From Plesiomonas sp051652165 (GTDB lineage: Bacteria; Pseudomonadota; Gammaproteobacteria; Enterobacterales; CAMTGL01), in the NCBI RefSeq assembly GCF_051652165.1, contig NZ_JBOFTR010000016.1:372001-436000 (forward strand): a DNA stretch of 64,000 bases, given 5' to 3'. The translations under genes and the position numbers were made by a program. Each line of letters starts with the position of its first letter. Position 1 is the first letter of the stretch. Positions 18,022 through 27,675 of this stretch are shown here, piece after piece. The notes beneath the pieces were generated by a model, which saw only the letters and a list, made by a program, of their open reading frames with translations, did no database searches and was not told the origin of the DNA.

Positions 18022-19155
18022 TTAGCGTTGTAAATCATCTGGAATAGGTAACGTTTCGGGTAAAGGTATCGGGCGGCGGAAGGTGCGCCCTGCTTGATAC
18101 TGGCGCAACTGAAACACATAGGCCAATACTTGTGCTACAGCCACAAAAAGCCCGTCGGGAATCGGCTGCTCTAGCTCTGCGCTATGATACAGTGCTCGTG
18201 CTAATGGCGGCGCGGCCACAATTGGGATAGCATGTGCATTAGCAATTTCACGGATTTTCATTGCAATAATATCAACCCCTTTGGCTACCACCACTGGCGC
18301 TTTGTCTTTATCGCGCTGATAACGCAGAGCCACCGAAAAGTGCTCAGGGTTAGTGACAATCACATCGGCAGTTGGCACTTCCCCCATCATTCGGCGGTTG
18401 GCCATTTCGCGCTGTAATTGGCGAATACGCCCCTTAACTTGCGGATTTCCCTCGCTATTTTTGTACTCTTCTTTTAGCTCTTGTTTGGTCATCATCAGTT
18501 TTTTTCCGTGATTCCACAACTGATATGGCACATCAATGGCTGCGACCAAAATCAGGGTGCAACTGAGCAACAACACAAACCACAATAGTGTATCAACTGC
18601 ATGAATCATATTTTGTGGGAAGGCTTCCATACTCAGTTGTGCTAAATCATCACGGGTGGTTATCAATAAGCGCCATGTGGTGATGCCAAGCAGTAAAATT
18701 TTGAGGATAGATTTGCCTAACTCAACCCAACTTTGCATCCCAAACATACGCTTAAAGCCTGACATAGGGCTGAGTTTATTCAGTTTTGGCATCATAGCTT
18801 CAACAGAGATATTAAACCCTCCGACCAAGGATGCCCCCAAAATAGAGGCAATAAACAGCAGCAGTAAAATCAGGCTAAAAGAGGGCAGCATTGATAGCAA
18901 TGCATCACACGCAATCGTGAGCAGAGCATCGGCATCAAACACTTCATCGCGGGTAAAACTGAACAGTCGGTGCATCATATTGGCCAGTGCAACGGCCAGT
19001 TTTTGCCCAAACCAAAGCAGTGCGACAGAGCCTGTCACAAGCACAATGACCGTGGCAAATTCACGTGAACGGGCAACCTGCCCTTTTTTACGAGCATCAG
19101 CTAACCGTTTTTCAGAAGCCTGTTCACTGCGCTCTTGCCCGTCAGACTCGGCCAT
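18022..19155 (-). CDS. flhB: Flagellar export gate/switch protein FlhB
   Basis: 377-aa export-specificity protein. Four membrane spans are followed by the cytoplasmic domain with the self-cleaving NPEH sequence in VIVTNPEHFSVALRY. Cleavage between N and P switches export from hook to filament substrates. The N-terminal ERSEQASEKRLADARKKGQVARSRE is the family signature (first part SEQASEKRLADARKKGQ). The start at 19155 has an AGG ribosome site. Confidence 0.96.
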   Translation of the reverse strand: MAESDGQERSEQASEKRLADARKKGQVARSREFATVIVLVTGSVALLWFGQKLAVALANMMHRLFSFTRDEVFDADALLTIACDALLSMLPSFSLILLLLFIASILGASLVGGFNISVEAMMPKLNKLSPMSGFKRMFGMQSWVELGKSILKILLLGITTWRLLITTRDDLAQLSMEAFPQNMIHAVDTLLWFVLLLSCTLILVAAIDVPYQLWNHGKKLMMTKQELKEEYKNSEGNPQVKGRIRQLQREMANRRMMGEVPTADVIVTNPEHFSVALRYQRDKDKAPVVVAKGVDIIAMKIREIANAHAIPIVAAPPLARALYHSAELEQPIPDGLFVAVAQVLAYVFQLRQYQAGRTFRRPIPLPETLPIPDDLQR

Positions 19156-19274
19156 CAGAAACCTGCTTATGGTAATTTACTGGCTCATGGCAAATAAATG
19201 CTGAAACGAAAACAGACACTGCCGATTGAGAGGAAAGAAAAATATCATGCGGAAAAGTAAAAAAAATCATGCGG

Positions 19275-20066
19275 TTATCCCCCAGAACACGAAAGATTAA
19301 GCAACGTACACATGTCGTTTACCGCATGTTGCCAATAGATATTGTAGTGGCGCGGAAATGCTGAGAGTAAAAACCATAACGAAAACAATCCACACAACAA
19401 AATGATACCAAAACCCAAACTGTAAACATTGAGCTGTGGTGCAGCACGGTTCATGATCCCCATAGCAATATTAACGGTCAGCAGTGAAATTATTGCTGAT
19501 AATGACATACTGACTGCCCCCAAAAAGAGCGTGCCAAACCACTGCGCCAACAGACGGTAGCCACCAGCAGTAATACCTGACTCTCCCACCGGCAGAGTAG
19601 TGAAACTGCGAATCAGCATCTCTATCATGATCAGATGCCCATCGAGGGTCAGAAAAACCAGCAGTGTCAGCATCATATAAATTTGCCCAAGCAAAGGGGT
19701 GCTCTGGCCACTGGCAGGATCAACCATAGACGCAAACCCTAAACTTGACTGCATACTGATAATTTGCCCCAGCACAATAAACGTCTGACTGACAAACTGC
19801 GAGATCATGCCAATAGCAACACCAATGGCAATTTGCTGTGCGGTGATCATAACGCTGGTAAAACTAAATAACGCAACATCGTGTGGCATCAACGGAATAG
19901 AGGGTAGCGCCGCCAGCGTAATTGCCACAGCCAGCAGCAGTCTGATTTTTGCTGATACAAACGCGGCACCTATAGCGGTCATGGTCATCAGCATTCCGGC
20001 AATTCGGGCAAACGGCCATAAAAAGCTGGCCCAAAATTGCAGTACCGTGTCTGCCGCCAGGGTCAT
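19275..20066 (-). CDS. fliR: Flagellar export gate protein FliR
   Basis: 263-aa integral membrane protein of the FliPQR export gate, with about six spans and the family segments FASMVDPASGQSTPLLGQI and GVAIGMISQFV. The start shares a base with the fliQ stop (TAATG). A 119-base gap with a duplicated ATCATGCGG word separates it from flhB. Confidence 0.95.
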   Translation of the reverse strand: MTLAADTVLQFWASFLWPFARIAGMLMTMTAIGAAFVSAKIRLLLAVAITLAALPSIPLMPHDVALFSFTSVMITAQQIAIGVAIGMISQFVSQTFIVLGQIISMQSSLGFASMVDPASGQSTPLLGQIYMMLTLLVFLTLDGHLIMIEMLIRSFTTLPVGESGITAGGYRLLAQWFGTLFLGAVSMSLSAIISLLTVNIAMGIMNRAAPQLNVYSLGFGIILLCGLFSLWFLLSAFPRHYNIYWQHAVNDMCTLLNLSCSGG

Positions 20067-20335
20067 TAGCGGATTACCCGTGGAATATCATCAATAATGC
20101 TGAAGAAAAAATCCATCAATTGGCTGGTCATCCAGTGGCCTAGAAAGATCAGTGCCAGCAATGTCACCACTAAACGGGGCAAAAAACTCAATGTTTGTTC
20201 ATTGATTGAGGTAGCCGCTTGAAATACTGCAACCAGTAAACCTATTAGCAAGCCAGGCACCATGATCACAGACACCAGTAACAGCACTTTAAACAGCGCA
20301 TGCTGGAAGATCTCAACAAACGATTCTGGTGACAC
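20066..20335 (-). CDS. fliQ: Flagellar export gate protein FliQ (GTG start)
   Basis: 89-aa two-span membrane protein of the export gate. PGLLIGLLVAVFQAATSINEQTLSFLPRL is the family core. The GTG at 20335 is six bases after AGGGAG. Its C-terminal region overlaps the fliR start by one base. A 154-base gap separates it from fliP; the gap has no clear signals. Confidence 0.95.
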   Translation of the reverse strand: MSPESFVEIFQHALFKVLLLVSVIMVPGLLIGLLVAVFQAATSINEQTLSFLPRLVVTLLALIFLGHWMTSQLMDFFFSIIDDIPRVIR

Positions 20336-20489
20336 AGTGTGCTCCCTGTTATCAAGAGACAGTCATTAGCAAATGGGTTGTGAGCAAACCATCATGAGCA
20401 AACAAAACAGCGATAAACGTATGGCGATAAGTGAAAATAAGCGCAGATAAATACGCTTACTTACTTCTTATACGTAAAAATCATCCAAC

Positions 20490-21350
20490 TCAGAGCCCAA
20501 AGCTGCCTGCTAATGTGCCCAGCACTAAACTCCACCCATCAACCAACACAAACAGCATCAGTTTAAATGGCAGCGAAACAATCATCGGCGAGAGCATCAT
20601 CATCCCCATCGCCATCAGCACACTCGCCACCACCAGATCAATAATCAGAAACGGTAGAAACAGCATAAAACCGATTTGGAATGCGGTTTTCAGTTCACTG
20701 GTGACAAACGCGGGGATCAGCACGGTCATGCTGACCTCTTGTGGGGTGTTAAATTGCTGTTTTGAGATTTGCACAAAAGTGGCCAGATCGCTTTCTCGGG
20801 TCTGAGCCAGCATAAAGGTGTGCAAAGGTTTACCCGCCTCTTCGAGTGCCTGCTGTGCGGTCAGCTCTTCACGCATATAAGGCTGCAGTGCCTGTTGGTT
20901 GATCTTATCTAGCACAGGAGACATGATAAACAGCGTCATAAACAGGGTGATACCGACCAAAATCTGGTTCGAGGGGCTTTGCTGCAATCCAATGGCCTGC
21001 CGCAAGATAGAGAGCACCACAATGATACGGGTAAACGAAGTCATCATAATGACAATAGCCGGTAAAAAACTCAGCATCGTCATTAAAATTAGCACTTGCA
21101 GTGACACAGAATAGTCAGCGCCACCCGCCGAGTTGTTACTCATGGTCAGCGCAGGAATACCCGTAGCCCCCCCAGCACTCGCCAATGCTTGCGGAGCAGC
21201 CACCAATAACAGACCGATGCCAAACAGATAGCGCAAGCAAAACCGCTTGATGCGTATACAACACGGCCAGTATGCTGATAATGATGCACGATCATGCCCA
21301 AAAAACGAGTGCAAATGGGCTAAAACAACAACAGATTTAAAGTCTCTCAT
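20490..21350 (-). CDS. fliP: Flagellar export gate protein FliP
   Basis: 286-aa export-gate protein with a cleavable signal sequence and four spans. Typical FliP segments include MTMLSFLPAIVIMMTSFTRI, VLSILRQAIGLQQSPSNQIL and IPAFVTSELKTAFQIGFMLF. With the ATG at 21350, about 36 polar residues precede the hydrophobic signal core, longer than usual, so a downstream non-ATG start could be used. No strong ribosome site decides this. Confidence 0.93.
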   Translation of the reverse strand: MRDFKSVVVLAHLHSFFGHDRASLSAYWPCCIRIKRFCLRYLFGIGLLLVAAPQALASAGGATGIPALTMSNNSAGGADYSVSLQVLILMTMLSFLPAIVIMMTSFTRIIVVLSILRQAIGLQQSPSNQILVGITLFMTLFIMSPVLDKINQQALQPYMREELTAQQALEEAGKPLHTFMLAQTRESDLATFVQISKQQFNTPQEVSMTVLIPAFVTSELKTAFQIGFMLFLPFLIIDLVVASVLMAMGMMMLSPMIVSLPFKLMLFVLVDGWSLVLGTLAGSFGL

Positions 21351-21355
21351 CTAAC

Positions 21356-21937
21356 TCACTTAGCGGACTTGCAGGAAAAAGAGGTTGTTGCCTGATCAGC
21401 AGTTGTGTCATTTGTTACTGATTGTTCCGTACTTCCAGCCCGACGTTGCATTGCCGCCCGCAGTTGTTGGGCAAACCCGCTACCCAAAGTATGCGCTGTT
21501 GTTGCAGCAGTACTGTGCGTTATCTCACCAGAAGAGTGAGCGTTTTGGTTCTCTTGTGCCGAGTTAAGTGTAGTCAGCAGCGAAATATGTTGCGGTGTTA
21601 CGCCAACGAGTAAACGCTGCCCTTCAACATTCACAATTAACAAACGCTCACGTTGACCTAACGCCTGTTGCTGCTCAATTTGAATACTGCTTTTATTGTG
21701 AAGCGGCAACCGTAGCCGTTTTGCCAACCACCCTAATCCAACAATTAATGCCAGCACACACAACAGTGAGAGTAGCGCCATACCAATACTGGTTGGTGAC
21801 TGTCCGCTTGCCGCCAATATTGTGGTATTTCCTGTTATCGGCGTGGCAAATAAGGGGGAAGCAAAGAGTACTGCAACACACCCTATCTGCTGCGATAGTG
21901 TGTGTTGTAATAATTTTCGGTATGAAAACGTGGTCAT
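21356..21937 (-). CDS. fliO: Flagellar protein FliO
   Basis: 193-aa protein with an N-terminal signal-like segment, one membrane span (ALLSLLCVLALIVGLGWLAKRL) and a cytoplasmic domain with LGQRERLLIVNVEGQRLLVGVT, typical of FliO, which chaperones FliP assembly. The C-terminal third is S/T/A-rich and not conserved. The ATG at 21937 follows AGGA by four bases; an in-frame ATG directly after the fliN stop (21973) is a second candidate. Confidence 0.88.
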   Translation of the reverse strand: MTTFSYRKLLQHTLSQQIGCVAVLFASPLFATPITGNTTILAASGQSPTSIGMALLSLLCVLALIVGLGWLAKRLRLPLHNKSSIQIEQQQALGQRERLLIVNVEGQRLLVGVTPQHISLLTTLNSAQENQNAHSSGEITHSTAATTAHTLGSGFAQQLRAAMQRRAGSTEQSVTNDTTADQATTSFSCKSAK

Positions 21938-21973
21938 TCGTTCCTGTAGAGTAAAAAACATTTTTAATATCAT

Positions 21974-22378
21974 CTATTTAAGCTTCTTGATGCGCTCGGT
22001 TTGGCTAATAACATCAGTCAAACGGATACCAAATTTATCATTGACGACGACCACTTCCCCATGCGCGATCAGTGTGCCGTTAACCATAACATCAAGCGGT
22101 TCTCCGGCGATACGCTCTAACTCAACAACAGAACCCTGATTCAGTTGCAGCAGATTACGAATGCTGATCTGGCTACGCCCAACCTCCATCGAAATGGTGA
22201 CAGGTATATCCAAAATACTGTCAAGACGTTTTCGCTCTGTCATATTTAGAGCTTCGCTATCATCATGCAACTCTTCAAGTTCGGCACGTTTTACGCCGTT
22301 ATCAAGATTGCCCTCATTGCTCATCTCGTTAGCCCACTGCTCGGCCAGTAGGTCTTGATCAGTTGTTATGTCACTCAT
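21974..22378 (-). CDS. fliN: Flagellar switch protein FliN
   Basis: 134-aa C-ring protein. An acidic N-terminal segment is followed by the SpoA domain (ILDIPVTISMEVGRSQISIR, LNQGSVVELERIAGEPLDV, GVRL-like IRLTDVIS). It works in rotation switching and docks the FliH-FliI export complex. The start overlaps the fliM stop by eight bases. Confidence 0.96.
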   Translation of the reverse strand: MSDITTDQDLLAEQWANEMSNEGNLDNGVKRAELEELHDDSEALNMTERKRLDSILDIPVTISMEVGRSQISIRNLLQLNQGSVVELERIAGEPLDVMVNGTLIAHGEVVVVNDKFGIRLTDVISQTERIKKLK

Positions 22379-23414
22379 CGTCTAGCACCACAATTTCATC
22401 AAGTAATTTATCGTTATCTCGGATCAACGAGAGTTCACTTTTCATCACCTCAGGGCGTTTTAGCCGTTCAGTAATTTTTAACGCCAAATTCTCATTTGCC
22501 TGCCCTAATTTGGCGCGAAACGTAGGCAAATCTTCCACATATACCAACAGGTTCTCTGGCATATCAACCGGAATAATGTCACCTGCTTGCATATTCATCA
22601 GATCGCGCAGCGGCAGATCAACATCGAGCAGCTTGGCGCGCAGATCAACATTGATCTCCATGATCTCTTCACGCAGCGCCTTGCCCCAGCGCATATCCGT
22701 ATCACTTTTATCGCCCTGCACACCGGCATCTAGCAGTTCACGAATTGGCTCAAGCATCGAATAAGGCATTGCAATATGAATATCACCGCCCCCACCATCG
22801 AGTTCGATATGGAATGAGTTCACCACCACCACTTCTGTTGGGCTGACAATATTGGCCATCGCGGGGTTCACTTCGGAGTCAAGGTATTCAAACTCCATCT
22901 CCATGACAGGCCCCCAAGCATCTTTATAGTCACCGAAAATCAGCTTCAGCAGCATTTGAATAATTCGGCGTTCAGCAGGGGTAAATTCACGCCCCTCAAC
23001 CTTATTCGGGAAACGGCCATCACCACCGAAAAAGTTTTCAACCAAAATAAAAACCAAGCGGGCTTCCAGTGTGATCAGAGCTGTGCCTTTTAAGGGGCGA
23101 AAACGCACCATATTTAGGCTCGTTGGCACAAACAACGTGTGTACATACTCACCAAATTTCAGCATTTGCACGCCATTGATCGACACTTCGGCAGTGCGGC
23201 GCATCATATTGAATAAACTGATCCGCATATGGCGGGCAAAGCGTTCATTGATCAGCTCAAGAGTGGGCATCCGCCCACGCACAATGCGATCTTGCGATGA
23301 AAAATCAAACGCGCGTATTCCCCCTGCGCGGGTAGAAATAGGCACATCTTCTAGTACATCATCAACCCCGTGTAATAACGCGTCGATTTCATCTTGGGAT
23401 AGGATATCGCTCAC
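22371..23414 (-). CDS. fliM: Flagellar switch protein FliM (GTG start)
   Basis: 347-aa C-ring protein that binds CheY-P through its N-terminal peptide (ILSQDEIDALLHGVDD). The middle domain has FLRPLKGTAL-like content and the GGDGRFPNKVEGREFTPAE segment, and a C-terminal SpoA domain follows. The start codon is GTG at 23414 with AGGG seven bases upstream. It lies between fliL and fliN. Confidence 0.96.
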   Translation of the reverse strand: MSDILSQDEIDALLHGVDDVLEDVPISTRAGGIRAFDFSSQDRIVRGRMPTLELINERFARHMRISLFNMMRRTAEVSINGVQMLKFGEYVHTLFVPTSLNMVRFRPLKGTALITLEARLVFILVENFFGGDGRFPNKVEGREFTPAERRIIQMLLKLIFGDYKDAWGPVMEMEFEYLDSEVNPAMANIVSPTEVVVVNSFHIELDGGGGDIHIAMPYSMLEPIRELLDAGVQGDKSDTDMRWGKALREEIMEINVDLRAKLLDVDLPLRDLMNMQAGDIIPVDMPENLLVYVEDLPTFRAKLGQANENLALKITERLKRPEVMKSELSLIRDNDKLLDEIVVLDDE

Positions 23415-23431
23415 AGGGTCACCCTACTGAA

Positions 23432-23938
23432 TTACTGCATAACATAATTAGTTAACAAAATTTGCTCGACTGCTGGTGTATTTAGCAATTTTTGCAACGT
23501 ATCGCGAACCTCTGCGAGCACTTGGGCGCGCAGCGTTTCACGACTCCGTGGATCACGCCACTGCTCTGTTGTTGCCGTTGCAAATGAGGTAATCATTTGA
23601 TTTTCAATAAGTGGCAGATTTGCTTGTACTTGTTGTTGCTCAATCTCATTACGTACTAACAATTGAACACTGATCTCAACTAACCGATCACGCGACTCCC
23701 CCTGCACGTTAAAGACAAACGAGCGTGATGCGTTGACATATAATGCCGTTGAGCCCATAGCAGGCAGAAAGTCAGCTTCAATTTTCTCATTTTCTATAGA
23801 ATTATTGCGATGGAAAAAAAAGTAATAACTGCCCGCAATAATCGCCAACAGAGTGACAATTCCCACAACCCACATAATTTTTTTTCGCTGTGATGCACTA
23901 CGACGACGCAAGCCCTCAAGCGTAAGATTCTCCGCCAT
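23432..23938 (-). CDS. fliL: Flagellar basal body-associated protein FliL
   Basis: 168-aa single-span protein (span at about residues 22-43) with a periplasmic domain associated with the stator. FVFNVQGESRDRLVEISVQLLV and VRDTLQKLLNTPAVEQILLTNYVMQ are family-like. It is 17 bases upstream of fliM. The 119-base gap before it contains an 8-bp inverted repeat. Confidence 0.93.
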   Translation of the reverse strand: MAENLTLEGLRRRSASQRKKIMWVVGIVTLLAIIAGSYYFFFHRNNSIENEKIEADFLPAMGSTALYVNASRSFVFNVQGESRDRLVEISVQLLVRNEIEQQQVQANLPLIENQMITSFATATTEQWRDPRSRETLRAQVLAEVRDTLQKLLNTPAVEQILLTNYVMQ

Positions 23939-23974
23939 TGCCTTTTTCCTGATCCCTTAATCTGCTCTTACGAA

Positions 23975-24020
23975 GGCGCAATGCCCCGTTTATTGTTAAT
24001 AATCTATTGAGTATTGCGCC
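23975..24020. repeat. Inverted repeat upstream of fliL
   Basis: GGCGCAAT (23975-23982) and ATTGCGCC (24013-24020) form a perfect 8-bp inverted repeat separated by 30 bases between fliK and fliL. It could be an mRNA stem or a protein-binding site. There is no T-tract. Confidence 0.5.
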
Positions 24021-24057
24021 ATATTTTGCACGGTAATCAACGATGCTCTGTTATCAA

Positions 24058-25449
24058 CTACGCATAATAATCAACCTGATAGGATGAAAGTGCGACAGTA
24101 TCTAACAACCGTGATTCAGCGTCTGCAGACTCTGTTGTGCGTGACGTTTGTGCCGACATAGCATGCGGGTGTTCATGAGCTTGTTCTCTACGATCATGCC
24201 CTTGGCCTTGTGCTTGTTGCTGTATCTGGGTCTGCCCAAGCAAAATACCCTGTTGTGCCAGCATCTCACGCAAGCGCGGTAATGTCTGCTCAAGCAACTC
24301 ACGTGCTTGCGTATTGTGGACCGTGATCCCCACTTGTGCCTGATCCTGATTTATCTGTAATTTAATCTGTAAATTACCCAGTTCAGGGGGATCGAGTCGG
24401 ATTTCCACCGTATCTAACTTACGGTTAAGCAAAAACTGTACCTGTTCATGCAAAACCTGTGCACTTTGTTCAAAATGACGCAACGGGAGGGGTGTATTTG
24501 GCGTAGCGATAACGTCTGCTTGGTGGGTCGATATCGCATTATGTTGGCGCAGTGCCGTGAGTAAATCTTGCCCATGAGCCGGCATAGGTATCGCTGCTGC
24601 GCTATCATTGGGTTGTGTTGCTACTGAGGTTAAAAGCGAGAGACGCTCTGCCATTTGTGCGCTATTACTCAGCTCTTTTTGTAAACTACTCTCATTTAAT
24701 ATCAGCTTGTTCTGCAACGTGACATCATCGTCAACAAGGACATTATCTCTATTTTCACCGTGTAACAGCGTCTTTATTTTCTGAGAATGGGCTGATACTG
24801 GTTCATTAACTTGCAAAATAGCAACATCGTTCTCGGTCATCTTCGTGGCAGAAATTTTCCCCGTTAAGTGGCTAAAATCAGTATGCTGTATAGCATCTTG
24901 CCCCCCCTGACTCTCCCTCTCTAAGTGGGAAACAGGTAATTGCAGTGCTTTACGGTTAGCATCAAGCTGCTGTAGCCAAGGATCATCTTGTGCATTAATC
25001 ATTGAGTTTAACGGATCACTCAATAGGGTGACGTGGCCTGTGATCTCGCTCTTAAGCGGTGTCTCTGCAGCCAATGTTTCTGTGGTATTTTGCCCTTCTA
25101 CCGTTGTTGGCTCACTGTCTGTGATATTCGCCTGTTGATTAAACTGATTACCGGATAACTCACTGTTTATCGTATTTTCAGAAGGCAAAGTGGCAATCTG
25201 CCCCTCAAGCGTTGCCAGAGGTGTACTCGCATTGTCTGCAATAGCCGATTCGGCTTCATCTTGACTCTCTGTAAGTGATTTATCTGTAGGTGTTGCTAAA
25301 TCTACATTTGATTGCTCTAGACACGTGGCAAAATGCCCCTCTTTAGCGGGAAAAATTGCTGCTGTAGTGTTAGGTTTCATCTGGCTTTTGCCAGCCGAAT
25401 GCGGCATAGGTGCAGAAGATTGGGCTGTCGGTATTGCGCTTAATGTCAT
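24058..25449 (-). CDS. fliK: Flagellar hook-length control protein FliK
   Basis: 463-aa secreted molecular ruler that triggers the FlhB switch. The N-terminal two thirds is low-similarity, S/T/Q/N-rich sequence. The conserved C-terminal domain contains LDTVEIRLDPPELGNLQIKL and VHNTQARELLEQTLPRLREML. The ATG at 25449 lies eight bases after AAGGAG; a longer frame to 25533 lacks support. Confidence 0.93.
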   Translation of the reverse strand: MTLSAIPTAQSSAPMPHSAGKSQMKPNTTAAIFPAKEGHFATCLEQSNVDLATPTDKSLTESQDEAESAIADNASTPLATLEGQIATLPSENTINSELSGNQFNQQANITDSEPTTVEGQNTTETLAAETPLKSEITGHVTLLSDPLNSMINAQDDPWLQQLDANRKALQLPVSHLERESQGGQDAIQHTDFSHLTGKISATKMTENDVAILQVNEPVSAHSQKIKTLLHGENRDNVLVDDDVTLQNKLILNESSLQKELSNSAQMAERLSLLTSVATQPNDSAAAIPMPAHGQDLLTALRQHNAISTHQADVIATPNTPLPLRHFEQSAQVLHEQVQFLLNRKLDTVEIRLDPPELGNLQIKLQINQDQAQVGITVHNTQARELLEQTLPRLREMLAQQGILLGQTQIQQQAQGQGHDRREQAHEHPHAMSAQTSRTTESADAESRLLDTVALSSYQVDYYA

Positions 25450-25558
25450 CTCGAAATCTCCTTTTTCTGCACGCATCGTGGCGATTACAATTTTCGGGGA
25501 AAGGAACGCCAAAAAAAATATCTGCTGTGACAATAAATTGACTTAACACGTATCTGCG

Positions 25559-25999
25559 TTAACGTGTGGTTGCTTTACGTCGCAGTAATTGCTCAGCCAT
25601 TTCATCATTGAGCTTTTGTTCTTCACGTGCAGCTTTTTGCTGTTTTTGCAACGTGCGCTTTTCTATTAACATCATCAGCGATTTATGCTTTTTTTTTGCG
25701 GTTAACCATTGATCGCGTGCCCGATCCGCCTGCTCTTCAAATGAGCGACGCGCGTAGTTTTGTTTCGTTAAATTTTGATCAAGATGGCCAATAAACTGCT
25801 GTAAATGGCTATACTCATGAGCCGTTAACCCCGCTGAGCCGCGTACAGATAACTGCTGACAATAATCAAAACGGTAGTCGTGAATCACATCCATCTGCGC
25901 AAGATGACCACTCAACTGCTGGCGTGCTTGAGATAAAACACCCGAAGCAGTTTGTTCTTTTTGTTCTGCTTGCTCTAGCAACAGCGTAAGTGCATTCAC
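25559..25999 (-). CDS. fliJ: Flagellar export chaperone FliJ (GTG start)
   Basis: 146-aa coiled-coil stalk-like subunit of the export ATPase complex. The GTG at 25999, seven bases after CAGGAG, gives MNALTLLLEQAEQKE, matching Vibrio FliJ. An upstream ATG at 26026 lacks a good ribosome site. YRFDYCQQL and AGLTAHEYSHLQQFIGHLDQ are recognisable. It is separated from fliI by 284 bases that contain a sigma54 element, so it can start its own transcription unit. Confidence 0.9.
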   Translation of the reverse strand: MNALTLLLEQAEQKEQTASGVLSQARQQLSGHLAQMDVIHDYRFDYCQQLSVRGSAGLTAHEYSHLQQFIGHLDQNLTKQNYARRSFEEQADRARDQWLTAKKKHKSLMMLIEKRTLQKQQKAAREEQKLNDEMAEQLLRRKATTR

Positions 26000-26283
26000 C
26001 TGATAACTCCTGTTATTTACGCGCATTTAGGGGGGCTTCACTGAGCTTTTCTATCGAGATAGAAGATCGATATATGCTTTTTATCATGCACTGGTACTGC
26101 GTATTACGCGTATGTTTATTGGCATGTTAAATTTGCACAAAGCCTATATCTATAAGATGAGAGCATTTGCTGTGCCACAATTGATAATATGGTTGATTTA
26201 TTTGTGGTACTGCTCACAAAGTGCATAGCCGTAACCCTTACAGGTCATATACGCGTTATGAATACATTGATTGGCGGAGCGTA
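26000..26283 (-). other. fliI-fliJ intergenic region (284 bp)
   Basis: Unusually long gap inside the fli cluster. It contains one strong sigma54 element (26162-26177) and otherwise AT-rich sequence with no coding character. Confidence 0.6.
26162..26177 (-). promoter_or_regulatory. Sigma54 promoter upstream of fliJ
   Basis: Minus strand reads TGGCACAGCAAATGCT, with GG and GC ten bases apart and a full TGGCAC -24 box. Predicted start is near 26151, about 150 bases before fliJ. It would drive fliJ-fliK and perhaps the fliL-flhB genes. Confidence 0.75.
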
Positions 26284-27675
26284 TTATCCCCCCAGCAATA
26301 CCTGTTTTAGCTGACTTACACACGCATCAAACGGGCAGACCTCTTTCATCCGCTGCTGTAAATACTCATCAACTTTTGGCTTGATATCGATAGCCTGATC
26401 AACACGTGGATCATTCCCACGCTGATAAGCACCAATGGCGATTAAGTCTTGATTACGGTTGTGAGTGGCGCAAATCTGGCGTACTGCACGAGCCATCAGT
26501 TGGTGCTCTTCACTGGTGATCGATGGCATAACCCGACTGACTGAACGTTCAACATCAATCGCTGGATAATGCCCTGCATCAGCAAGCTGGCGCGATAACA
26601 CAATATGACCATCTAAAATGGCGCGCGAAGCATCAGCGATTGGGTCTTGCAGATCATCCCCCTCGCTCAGTACGGTAAAAAATGCAGTGATCGAGCCTTG
26701 CCCCTCTGCACCGTTACCTGCACGTTCAACCAGTGCAGGCAATTTGGCGAAAACAGATGGCGGATAACCTTTTGTTGCCGGAGGCTCCCCTACTGATAAA
26801 GCAATTTCACGCTGCGCCTGTGCAAAACGGGTTAGCGAATCCATCAGCAGCAGGACATCTTGCCCCTGATCACGAAAGTACTCTGCAACCGTTAAAGCGG
26901 TCTGACAACCTTTCAAACGCATCAAGGGTGAAGAGTCAGCAGGCGCGGCAATCACCACAGCACGTTGTCGCCCTTCATCACCTAAGATCTCTTCGATAAA
27001 CTCACGCACTTCACGGCCACGCTCACCAATTAACCCAACTACCACTACTTGAGCCGTTGTGCCACGCGTCATCATGCCCAGCGTGACCGATTTACCTACC
27101 CCCGATCCGGCAAATAGACCAATCCGCTGGCCTTTACCCACCGTCAACATACTGTTGATGGCTTTAATCCCAACATCAAGCACATCGTGAATCGGTTTAC
27201 GCTGCAGTGGGTTAATCGGTGCAGCAGAGAAATCAGCACTTTGCTGACAGCGCAATGGGCCAAGCCCGTCAAGTGGCCGGCCAACACCGTCGATAATCCG
27301 CCCTAACAACTCAGGGCCAACTGGAATACCTTGCTTGCTGATAATCGGTGTAACTCGTGCCCCTGGTAACACACCCGTTAAGGGTTCAGTTGGCATCAAA
27401 AACAGGGTTTCATCACTAAAACCCACCACTTCGGCTTCCATTTCACCGCTGAGGGTCTCTATCATGCACAAGCTGCCGACCGAAGCCCGACAACCCACCG
27501 CTTCAAGTGTCAGCCCCACCACACGCATTAATTTTCCGGCTGCAACTGCACGAGTACTTAATCCGTGCAACTGATACGCTGACAGACGTTGTTGTAATGT
27601 TGATACTGGCAGTGTTCCCTGTAATGAACGTGGGGAAGTCAATATCGGTGTTAACGCAGAGTCAGCCAGTTTCAT
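26284..27675 (-). CDS. fliI: Flagellum-specific export ATPase FliI
   Basis: 463-aa hexameric ATPase related to the F1 beta subunit. The P-loop is GLFAGSGVGKSV, Walker B is in DVLLLMDSLTRFAQAQREI, followed by GEPPATKGYPPSVFAKLP and the SITAFFTVL segment. The ATG at 27675 overlaps the fliH stop (ATGA). A GTG two codons upstream is less likely. Confidence 0.96.
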   Translation of the reverse strand: MKLADSALTPILTSPRSLQGTLPVSTLQQRLSAYQLHGLSTRAVAAGKLMRVVGLTLEAVGCRASVGSLCMIETLSGEMEAEVVGFSDETLFLMPTEPLTGVLPGARVTPIISKQGIPVGPELLGRIIDGVGRPLDGLGPLRCQQSADFSAAPINPLQRKPIHDVLDVGIKAINSMLTVGKGQRIGLFAGSGVGKSVTLGMMTRGTTAQVVVVGLIGERGREVREFIEEILGDEGRQRAVVIAAPADSSPLMRLKGCQTALTVAEYFRDQGQDVLLLMDSLTRFAQAQREIALSVGEPPATKGYPPSVFAKLPALVERAGNGAEGQGSITAFFTVLSEGDDLQDPIADASRAILDGHIVLSRQLADAGHYPAIDVERSVSRVMPSITSEEHQLMARAVRQICATHNRNQDLIAIGAYQRGNDPRVDQAIDIKPKVDEYLQQRMKEVCPFDACVSQLKQVLLGG

